A DNA stretch of 11,470 bases from Ghiorsea sp. Its GTDB lineage: Bacteria > Pseudomonadota > Zetaproteobacteria > Mariprofundales > Mariprofundaceae. The translations under genes and the position numbers were made by a program. This document shows positions 1 to 5,693 of this stretch, piece after piece. Where the stretch lies: positions 1 to 11,470 of the forward strand of contig JALUWH010000162.1 in NCBI GenBank assembly GCA_027019685.1. The letters are read 5' to 3'. Numbering within the stretch: position 1 is the first letter of the stretch; each line of letters opens with the position of its first letter. The notes under the pieces were generated by a model. The model was not told the origin of the DNA and ran no database searches. It saw nothing but the letters and a program-made list of their open reading frames with translations.

Positions 1-867
1 AAGGATGCGGTATTGCGGGCAACTCAGCTTTTAGAAAATCAAAAGAAGCGAGAGAGTTTTGGTTTGGTAGAAAAAGCAGACCGTTACCAGACTGAAGCCC
101 TATTGGCAGCAAGAAAGCTGCAGTTGGCGCAAGCCAAGGCGGATAAAAGAGCTGCACAAACGGCGTTAAATCGTTTGATGTACCAAGAGGCTAATACACC
201 ACTTGTTGTGAAGTTCAGTTCACCTAAGGTTCAATTACAGGAAGTATCAAAAATGTTGGCTAAAGCAGAATCTAAACGCCCTGTATTTCAAGTACTAGCG
301 GCGCAGTATAAGGCAGCAGAAGCGCAACTGAGCTTAGCGCAAACCTCAGATGATTATCAATTAGACTTGATTGGAAAGGTGGGTACTCGGGCTTTGGATG
401 GTAGTGCAAGCACAGCTTTTACACGAGGGTTTAACCCTGTACATGATAGATATATTGGCATCAGTGTTGAATTTAGTGATGTGTTGGATAATAAAGGTGG
501 CCATGCTGCGGTGCAAAAAGGCGTATTGGCGCTAGAGAGCATTAAGATTGAGCGTCACAAAGCTGAGATGGATTTACAGACAGAAATCGCCACGCTGTTG
601 AATGACTTGCGCAGTGCCAAAACCACGCTTAAGGCATCCGAAGCACAAGTAAAAGCCGAAAAGAAAAAGTACCAAGCAGAAATGGAGCGTTATCAAAAAG
701 GACGAACGCCAACATCTGCAGTGATTCAATTTGAAGGTGATTTAAGGGCAGCACAGCTTCGTGAAGCTATTCAGCGGGTTAGTCTTGGTTTAACAGAGTA
801 TAAGTTAGCTTTGGCAGTAGGTGAGTTGCCTGAGTTGTTAGGGAAAACACAAGGGGAAGCGCAATGA
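1..867 (+). CDS. TolC-family outer-membrane efflux protein, C-terminal part (5' end outside window)
   Basis: The reading frame is open from base 1 to the TGA at 865-867, giving about 288 residues with no true start in the window; the first possible start (TTG at 13) is internal. What is visible matches the second half of an outer-membrane efflux protein. There are long Ala/Gln/Lys/Glu-rich helices of coiled-coil type (around residues 20-60), a RPVFQVLAAQYKAAEAQL stretch typical of the start of the second OEP repeat, two amphipathic beta-like segments (YQLDLIGKVGTRA and RYIGISVEFSDV), and a final long helix containing YQKGRTPTSAVIQFEGDL. Such proteins form a trimeric channel through the outer membrane and a periplasmic tunnel, taking substrate from an RND pump. 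The stop overlaps the start of the RND gene (ATGA), so the two are translationally coupled. The signal peptide and first repeat lie upstream and cannot be checked. The substrate is unknown. Confidence 0.85.
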   Translation, partial: KDAVLRATQLLENQKKRESFGLVEKADRYQTEALLAARKLQLAQAKADKRAAQTALNRLMYQEANTPLVVKFSSPKVQLQEVSKMLAKAESKRPVFQVLAAQYKAAEAQLSLAQTSDDYQLDLIGKVGTRALDGSASTAFTRGFNPVHDRYIGISVEFSDVLDNKGGHAAVQKGVLALESIKIERHKAEMDLQTEIATLLNDLRSAKTTLKASEAQVKAEKKKYQAEMERYQKGRTPTSAVIQFEGDLRAAQLREAIQRVSLGLTEYKLALAVGELPELLGKTQGEAQ

Positions 868-3800
868 ATAGTATGATTGCATTTTTTGTAAGACGCGGAC
901 TTATGGTAAATATGCTGTCGGGCATGTTGTTACTCGGTGGTATTTATGCAGCGATGAATATTCAGCGTGAAGCATTCCCTAGTGTGAACTTTGATTTGGT
1001 GGTGATTGGTGCAGCATATCCTGGAGCATCACCACAAGAGTTGGAGCAGTTGGTAACCATGCCGATTGAGCGTGAGCTTAAGGGTATTGATGGGATAAAG
1101 AAAACAACATCAACGTCTTACCCAGGCACCATGGAGATTTTGATTCAAGTTGACCCTAATTATACAGACCGTTCTCGGTTTGTCTCTGATGTACAGCAAG
1201 CAGTTAATCGTGCAGTTTTACCTGATGATTTACCTGCAGACCCTTTTGTAAAAGAGATTAAATCTGAACAAACACCAGTTATTTCACTCTCAATTTTTGG
1301 TGATATTCCAGCCTTAAAACTCAAGCATATCGCCAACAAAATTGAAGACGATCTATTGGCCTTGCCAGGTGTGTCTAAGGTAAATGTTTTTGGTGATAGG
1401 AAAGAAGAAATTCGTATCACGTTGAACCCAGAAAAAATGCAACAATACCGTGTATCTACGGACGATGTGATTGCGCTTATTCAAAAGTGGAATGTTAATG
1501 CACCTGGGGGACAGCTCAATACAGAGCAAGGTATTAAAACCATTCGAGTGAACGGTGAGTTTACATCGGCTAAGGATGCAGCTTCATTGGTTATACGTGC
1601 CAATGAGTTTGGTCAGGCTTTGTATTTGTCAGATATTGCTGATGTCACTCAAACATTGGAGAAGCCTAGGCGTTATGTTGATGCTATGGGTGAACCCGCC
1701 ATTAATTTCACGGTCGTGAAAAAAGGGGATGCGGATATTATTGATGTTGTGGATCATGTGCGTGCCTATTTACCCTTGATTCCCAAACATTATGGTGATG
1801 CGATTCATGTGCGTGCATATAAAGACTTCTCAATTAATACACGCGTTCGTTTGAATGTATTAACAAGTAATGGTGCGATTGGTTTAGTATTGGTGTTGAT
1901 TACATTGTTTTTATTTTTACGTCCTGCGGTGGCTATAACAACGGCTTGGGGTTTACCTATTATCTTTTTCTCGGGTTTATTGGTGTTGTTCCTAATGGGT
2001 ACAACTTTAAATTTATTGACCATGTTTGGTTTTATCATTGTGTTGGGTTTGATGGTGGATGATGCCATTATTATTGGCGAGAATGCGACCTACCATATGG
2101 AGAAGGGTTTATCACCTACAGATGCAGCCATTAAAGGAACGCAAGAGCTGTTAGGGCCAGTGACTGCTACAGTGTTGACTACAGTGGTCGCCTTTTTGCC
2201 CATGATGTTTATGGATGGTATTATTGGTAAGTTTGTCTACTCAATTCCAGTTGTTGTGGTGATTTTACTAATGTTTTCTTGGTTAGAAGCCATTTTTATC
2301 TTACCCAATCATGTTGCAGATTTTGCCAATCCTAATAAACACCCTAAAGAGCGTAAGGTACTTATTTGGTTGACCAATATGTATGAATTTTTGCTGCGTA
2401 AAGCTTTGCGTTTGCGTTATGTGACGGTTGCTTTAACTGTGGCAGCATTTATTGGCTCAATAGCTTTAGCTGGTGTGGTGAAGTTTCAGTTGTTTCCACC
2501 AGGTGCCGAAGACCAGTTTTATTTACAGGTTACTTTGCCTGCAGGCTCTTCATTGACCGAAACACGCCAAACATTACAGGCTCTTGATAAAGAAGTACGT
2601 AAACATGTGCCGGAAGATTTGTTGGAAACCACAGTGGGTGTAGCAGGGGACAATGCAGCCAATGAACAAGAGTCCCTTAAACAAATCGGAGATAGGTTTG
2701 GTTATTTAAAAGTCATTCTAATATCCTTTGCACATAGAGATATTTCTGCTTATACGGTGATGGATGATGTGAAAGCAGGGTTGGTAGATAAGTTTCCAGA
2801 TGTGGATATTAATTATGTTATGCTTAAAGGTGGTCCACCAACAGGACGTGCGTTGCAAGTTGAAATTACAGGCACAGATAAAGATAGAATGCAATCGGGT
2901 CAGGCATTAATGGCGTTATTGCAGAGTATTGATGGTGTGCATTCTGTAGAGAGTGGATTGCGTGAAGGTTCGCCCGAAATACATATTGAAGTAGATAGGA
3001 AGTTGGCAGCTTATGCCAATATCGACCTAGCATCGATTGCTACAAGTGTCCGTGCAGCTTTTGATGGTATTCCTGTATCAACTTTGAAGCAAGGGGTTGA
3101 AGAAGTGGATGTGACCATTCGGTTCCCAGAGTTGGCGCAACAAAATGTACATACACTTGAACAGTTATTGATACCTAATCGCCAAGGAGGCCTTGTTCCA
3201 CTGGAAAAAGTAGCGACCTTTAAGGAGGTACCTGGTCTAACAAGTTTAAGGCACAAAGACGGTTTGCGTGTTTTGAATGTTACGGCAGAGGTGAATGAAG
3301 ATGTCATTACATCAAAAGCACTGAATGATTTGGTAAAAAGTAAAGATGCCGAGTGGTTAAGTTCACAAGACCCTGCAAATGTGAAGTATGTGATGGGTGG
3401 GGAGCAAGAAAAAACAGATGAGTCGGTACAAGGTTTAGTTTTTAGTTTTATTTTTGCCTTGATTGGTATTTTTGTGATATTAGCGATTCAGTTTAATCGT
3501 ATTGCATATCCATTTTTGGTCATGTTTGCCATTCCTTTTGGTGTTATTGGTATTGTAGTAGGGCTGTTTTTACATGGACAGCCTTTGTCTTTTATGTCGT
3601 TAATGGGTTTTGTAGCACTGACGGGGGTGGTGGTGAATTCATCACTGGTTTTGGCAGTTTTAATTCAGCGTGAGTTTGAAGATGGTAAGCCTTGGTTTGA
3701 GGCCATTGTGCATGGTGGTAAGCGTAGGTTTAGGGCGGTGATGCTAACGGCAATCACCACTGTGGTAGGTTTATTGCCTACAGCCTATGGCTGGGGTGGG

Positions 3801-3947
3801 TTTGATCCTTTTGTAGCGCCTATGGCTTTGGCATTATCATGGGGTTTGATTTTCTCCACTGTGATTACGTTATTTGCGATTCCAGCCACCTTGGCGATTG
3901 CTTTGGATGCGAAATCATTTTTTCAATCAAGACGTTCTGCAAGATGA
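864..3947 (+). CDS. RND-family efflux permease (AcrB/HAE1-like)
   Basis: This 1027-residue protein has the usual length of an RND proton-driven inner-membrane exporter. TM1 is at about 9-30, followed by a large periplasmic loop to about 334. TM2-TM6 fall between about 335 and 483 and TM7 at about 517-540. A second periplasmic loop runs to about 854 and TM8-TM12 to about 1012. The N-terminal signature (GASPQELEQLVTMPIERELK, 54-73) and the TM4 proton-relay pair GLMVDD with Asp399 and Asp400 are present. At the position of the AcrB TM10 lysine (Lys940) I align Asn925 in GVVVNSSLVL, as in several RND subgroups. The start ATG overlaps the upstream stop by 4 nt, with an AAGGGGAA ribosome site at 851-858. 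With the TolC-like protein it should form a tripartite pump; no periplasmic adaptor gene is in the window, so it probably lies upstream. The substrate class (drugs, solvents or metabolites) cannot be read from the sequence. Confidence 0.93.
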   Translation: MNSMIAFFVRRGLMVNMLSGMLLLGGIYAAMNIQREAFPSVNFDLVVIGAAYPGASPQELEQLVTMPIERELKGIDGIKKTTSTSYPGTMEILIQVDPNYTDRSRFVSDVQQAVNRAVLPDDLPADPFVKEIKSEQTPVISLSIFGDIPALKLKHIANKIEDDLLALPGVSKVNVFGDRKEEIRITLNPEKMQQYRVSTDDVIALIQKWNVNAPGGQLNTEQGIKTIRVNGEFTSAKDAASLVIRANEFGQALYLSDIADVTQTLEKPRRYVDAMGEPAINFTVVKKGDADIIDVVDHVRAYLPLIPKHYGDAIHVRAYKDFSINTRVRLNVLTSNGAIGLVLVLITLFLFLRPAVAITTAWGLPIIFFSGLLVLFLMGTTLNLLTMFGFIIVLGLMVDDAIIIGENATYHMEKGLSPTDAAIKGTQELLGPVTATVLTTVVAFLPMMFMDGIIGKFVYSIPVVVVILLMFSWLEAIFILPNHVADFANPNKHPKERKVLIWLTNMYEFLLRKALRLRYVTVALTVAAFIGSIALAGVVKFQLFPPGAEDQFYLQVTLPAGSSLTETRQTLQALDKEVRKHVPEDLLETTVGVAGDNAANEQESLKQIGDRFGYLKVILISFAHRDISAYTVMDDVKAGLVDKFPDVDINYVMLKGGPPTGRALQVEITGTDKDRMQSGQALMALLQSIDGVHSVESGLREGSPEIHIEVDRKLAAYANIDLASIATSVRAAFDGIPVSTLKQGVEEVDVTIRFPELAQQNVHTLEQLLIPNRQGGLVPLEKVATFKEVPGLTSLRHKDGLRVLNVTAEVNEDVITSKALNDLVKSKDAEWLSSQDPANVKYVMGGEQEKTDESVQGLVFSFIFALIGIFVILAIQFNRIAYPFLVMFAIPFGVIGIVVGLFLHGQPLSFMSLMGFVALTGVVVNSSLVLAVLIQREFEDGKPWFEAIVHGGKRRFRAVMLTAITTVVGLLPTAYGWGGFDPFVAPMALALSWGLIFSTVITLFAIPATLAIALDAKSFFQSRRSAR

Positions 3948-3997
3948 TTAAATCTTAATTTTTCTTTCACGCTAAAGTCATAGAGGGGCTTTATACT
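3948..3997 (+). promoter_or_regulatory. Candidate promoter for the intergenic small RNA (UP-like tract and -10 TATACT)
   Basis: TATACT at 3992-3997 is one mismatch from the sigma70 -10 consensus. Together with the next T it reads TATACTT, which also resembles sigmaS-type -10 elements. The 17-nt-spaced -35 position (3969-3974, ACGCTA) matches poorly. However, 3948-3967 is 18/20 A/T, which places an UP-element-like tract at about -56 to -37 of a start near 4004, exactly where the hairpin begins. This is a plausible but unproven promoter. The alternative is that the RNA is cut from the 3' UTR of the efflux mRNA. Confidence 0.35.
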
Positions 3998-4004
3998 TCG
4001 CAAC

Positions 4005-4045
4005 GTCTGGCGCTACCTCCCTCCCCTCCCTCCTCAGCGCCAGAC
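4005..4045 (+). repeat. Perfect inverted repeat with 21-nt pyrimidine loop
   Basis: Two 10-nt arms, GTCTGGCGCT and AGCGCCAGAC, are exact reverse complements with 8 of 10 pairs G-C or C-G apart from the two U-A/A-U pairs flanking them. The stem is GC-rich compared with the AT-leaning surroundings. The large loop cannot pair internally because it has almost no purines, so it would stay single-stranded and exposed. There is no T-tract after the second arm, so this is not a terminator in its own right. Confidence 0.85.
4016..4033 (+). repeat. Tandem 9-mer CCTCCCTCC x2, also a mirror repeat
   Basis: CCTCCCTCC occurs at 4016-4024 and again, adjacent, at 4025-4033. Each 9-mer reads the same forwards and backwards, so the 18-nt tract is both a direct and a perfect mirror repeat. 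It is homopyrimidine on the + strand and a run of G-tracts (GG, GGG, GGGG, GGG, GG separated by single A) on the - strand. Confidence 0.9.
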
Positions 4046-4056
4046 AGATATTGATT

Positions 4057-4086
4057 AAGGGTCTCGCTTTTGTGAGACCCTTTTTT
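4057..4086 (+). terminator. Rho-independent terminator
   Basis: The stem is AAGGGTCTCGC (4057-4067) against GTGAGACCCTT (4072-4082), with one G-U pair and a TTTT loop, followed by a T run through 4086. The right-hand arm runs into the T-tract. It would end transcription of the efflux operon and of the putative small RNA, insulating the nuo operon. The opposite strand lacks a comparable T-tract, so it appears to work in the + direction only. Confidence 0.92.
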
Positions 4087-4252
4087 ATGTTTTAAAACTT
4101 GCCTTTCCAAGCAATTCTAGTGTTTTTATATGTGTGTTTTTAGCGTGTTGCATGTCACAAAAAATTGACACAACTAAGTCTCTGCTTTAGCAATCCGACC
4201 GCGAGAGAAGGTGTCTGCAGGAACATTATAGTTAAAATGTGAGGGAGATAGC
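4087..4252 (+). promoter_or_regulatory. nuo operon promoter and leader region
   Basis: This stretch carries no reading frame worth calling. A perfect -35 hexamer TTGACA lies at 4165-4170. At 17-nt spacing the -10 is only TAGCAA (4188-4193, 3/6), giving a start near 4200 and a leader of about 50 nt. A second, nearer -10-like box TATAGT (4227-4232) has no -35. A short inverted repeat, TGTCA (4153-4157) and TGACA (4166-4170), overlaps the -35 and could be an operator. GTGTTTTTA occurs twice, at 4120-4128 and 4134-4142. Since the strong terminator lies just upstream and nuoA begins the operon, a promoter must be here; the exact elements are uncertain. Confidence 0.45.
4241..4247 (+). promoter_or_regulatory. 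Shine-Dalgarno site of nuoA
   Basis: GAGGGAG ends 5 nt before the ATG at 4253 and is the first ribosome site of the nuo operon. It is perfectly complementary to CTCCCTC, which occurs twice in the loop of the upstream hairpin (4017-4023 and 4026-4032). Confidence 0.75.
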
Positions 4253-4624
4253 ATGGGGCTCGATTATTTGGCCAGCAATTATGTGCCAATTTTTATATTT
4301 ATTTTAATAGCATTAGGCATGGGCATTATGCCTTTGATGCTAACTATGGTGGTTGCTGAGCAACGGCCTGATGCAGAAAAGCTTTCGGCATACGAATGTG
4401 GCTTTGAAGCGTTTGAAGATGCGCGCATGCATTTCGATGTTCGTTTTTATCTTGTGGCAATTCTTTTTGTGATTTTTGATTTGGAAACAGCATTTCTTTT
4501 CCCTTGGGCTGTGGTCTTGGATCAAATCGGCATTTTTGGATTTATCGAGATGATGATGTTTTTACTGATTCTTTTGGTTGGATATATTTACGCCTGGAAT
4601 AAAGGGGCTTTGCAATGGGAATAG
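4253..4624 (+). CDS. nuoA: NADH-quinone oxidoreductase subunit A
   Basis: This 123-residue membrane protein has three hydrophobic helices (about 11-34, 64-85, 95-115) and matches complex I subunit A in length and motifs. The loop after TM1 contains KLSAYECGFE (43-52) with the conserved Cys49. TM2 carries FDLE (75-78), whose Asp76 and Glu78 correspond to the conserved acidic pair of NuoA. NuoA sits beside NuoH at the junction of the membrane and peripheral arms, where its TM1-2 loop helps form the quinone-site region. It is the first gene of the operon, with a good GAGGGAG ribosome site, and its last 10 nt overlap nuoB. Confidence 0.97.
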   Translation: MGLDYLASNYVPIFIFILIALGMGIMPLMLTMVVAEQRPDAEKLSAYECGFEAFEDARMHFDVRFYLVAILFVIFDLETAFLFPWAVVLDQIGIFGFIEMMMFLLILLVGYIYAWNKGALQWE

Positions 4625-5091
4625 AAGGTCTTCTCGATAAAGGGTTTATCACAACAACAGCAGATAAACTTATTAATGGTGCACGTGCTGGTTCATTGTG
4701 GCCTATGACATTTGGTTTGGCTTGTTGTGCTGTGGAAATGATGCATGCCGGTGCATCACGCTATGATTTGGATAGGTTTGGTATCGTATTTCGTCCTAGT
4801 CCTCGTCAGTCCGATGTAATGGTGGTTGCAGGTACGCTTTGTAACAAAATGGCACCAGCATTACGTAAGGTTTATGATCAGATGTCTGAGCCGCGCTGGG
4901 TGATTTCTATGGGGTCATGTGCTAATGGTGGTGGTTACTATCATTATTCATATGCGATTACACGTGGTTGTGACCGTGTGGTTCCTGTTGATATCTATGT
5001 GCCTGGTTGCCCGCCAACTGCAGAAGCTTTGTTGTATGGTTTTATTCAACTGCAAGAAAAAATTAAACGTACCAATACGATTGCACGGTAA
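4615..5091 (+). CDS. nuoB: NADH-quinone oxidoreductase subunit B (N2 cluster)
   Basis: This 158-residue protein belongs to the 20-kDa/PSST family. It holds the terminal 4Fe-4S cluster N2, which passes electrons to quinone. All four ligands are visible: the adjacent Cys37 and Cys38 in TFGLACCAVEMM, Cys102 in MGSCANGGG and Cys132 in VPGCPPTAEAL. RYDLDRFG (49-56) and RPSPRQSDVM (60-69) are family motifs near the quinone channel. The start ATG lies inside the end of nuoA (10-nt overlap), with AAAGGGG at 4601-4607 as ribosome site. The stop TAA shares its last A with the nuoC start. There is no sign of degradation. Confidence 0.98.
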   Translation: MGIEGLLDKGFITTTADKLINGARAGSLWPMTFGLACCAVEMMHAGASRYDLDRFGIVFRPSPRQSDVMVVAGTLCNKMAPALRKVYDQMSEPRWVISMGSCANGGGYYHYSYAITRGCDRVVPVDIYVPGCPPTAEALLYGFIQLQEKIKRTNTIAR

Positions 5092-5693
5092 TGGTTATGA
5101 ATGAAGAAATAACGCAAAAAGAAAACGTTTTATCTGAGTTTGTATCACTACAAGAGAAATTTGGTGATGCTGTTGCTCAAGTGAAAGAGGGTATTGATTG
5201 CCCATTATTGGTCATAGATAAAGCAAGCATTGTTGAAGTATGTCATGTGCTAAAATCAGAATTGGCTTATGAGCAAATGATTGATTTGTGCGGTGTTGAT
5301 ATGTCAGAGCACCCATCACATGATGAGGAAACACCGCGCTTTGAAATTGTATACCATTTGCTTTCTGTTTCGCAGAATAAACGTTTGCGTGTGAAAGTAT
5401 TGGTGGATGAGCGCGAGATGCTGGATTCTGTAACAGAGGTATGGTCGACAGCCAATTGGTTTGAGCGTGAAGCTTTTGATATGTATGGTGTGATTTTTAA
5501 CCATCATCCAGACTTACGTCGTTTGTTGACCGACTATGGATTTGAGGGTCACCCGTTGCGTAAAGATTTCCCGTTAGTGGGTCATGCAGAGATATTCTTT
5601 GATGAGGCGCAATGGCGCTGTGTATATAAGCCAAACAAACTGGAAAACCGAGTGTTGATTCCAAGAACATGGCCGGGGGTTGACCGTGGCTGA
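5091..5693 (+). CDS. nuoC: NADH-quinone oxidoreductase subunit C
   Basis: This 200-residue protein is the 30-kDa subunit of the connecting module and holds no cofactor. The diagnostic block is at 124-165: FEREAFDMYGV, then HHPDLRRLLTDYGFEGHPLRKDFP. The N-terminal 35 residues are less conserved. The start is taken at the ATG at 5091, which overlaps the nuoB stop (TAATG); an in-frame ATG at 5097 is an alternative, and neither has a clear ribosome site. Coupling to nuoB translation is the likely route of initiation. nuoC is separate from nuoD, unlike the fused nuoCD of E. coli, and its end overlaps nuoD by 8 nt. Confidence 0.96.
   Translation: MVMNEEITQKENVLSEFVSLQEKFGDAVAQVKEGIDCPLLVIDKASIVEVCHVLKSELAYEQMIDLCGVDMSEHPSHDEETPRFEIVYHLLSVSQNKRLRVKVLVDEREMLDSVTEVWSTANWFEREAFDMYGVIFNHHPDLRRLLTDYGFEGHPLRKDFPLVGHAEIFFDEAQWRCVYKPNKLENRVLIPRTWPGVDRG
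5675..5679 (+). promoter_or_regulatory. Ribosome site deciding the nuoD start
   Basis: GGGGG at 5675-5679 is 6 nt before GTG at 5686, a normal spacing, but directly abuts the in-frame TTG at 5680, which is too close for initiation there. The site is G-only rather than a good AGGAGG. Confidence 0.55.

Larger units (their letters stand above)
4004..4086 (+). ncRNA. Putative small RNA with a C-rich anti-Shine-Dalgarno loop
   Basis: I see a perfect 10-bp stem (GTCTGGCGCT at 4005-4014 pairing with AGCGCCAGAC at 4036-4045). It encloses a 21-nt loop (4015-4035) made of C and T except for one A, including two adjacent copies of CCTCCCTCC. An 11-nt linker leads directly into a strong intrinsic terminator (4057-4086). 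The unit is about 80 nt and contains no reading frame. The loop repeats the CCTCC core of the 16S 3' end, so as RNA it could pair with Shine-Dalgarno sequences. Known C-rich-loop small RNAs in other bacteria (alphaproteobacterial CcsR/cuckoo RNAs with CCUCCUCCC, RsaE with UCCC, Helicobacter RepG) regulate translation this way. It could be a free-standing RNA from the TATACT promoter or the processed 3' UTR of the RND gene. I do not recognise it as a named family. Confidence 0.5.

Noticed and set aside
13..15. TTG as the start of the efflux channel gene
   Set aside because: The frame is open to base 1 and the encoded helices begin mid-domain, so this is an internal leucine codon of a gene cut by the window edge.
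4089..4098. Palindrome GTTTTAAAAC just after the terminator
   Set aside because: It is short and AT-rich, easily arises by chance, and has no partner or repeat nearby.
4144..4159. CRP-like half site (TCACA with a degenerate partner)
   Set aside because: Only one half matches TGTGA-N6-TCACA; the left half matches 3 of 5, which is not enough.
4130..4168. Tiny ATG frame (12 codons) between terminator and nuo promoter
   Set aside because: There is no ribosome site, it overlaps the probable -35 region, and it is too short to support as a leader peptide.
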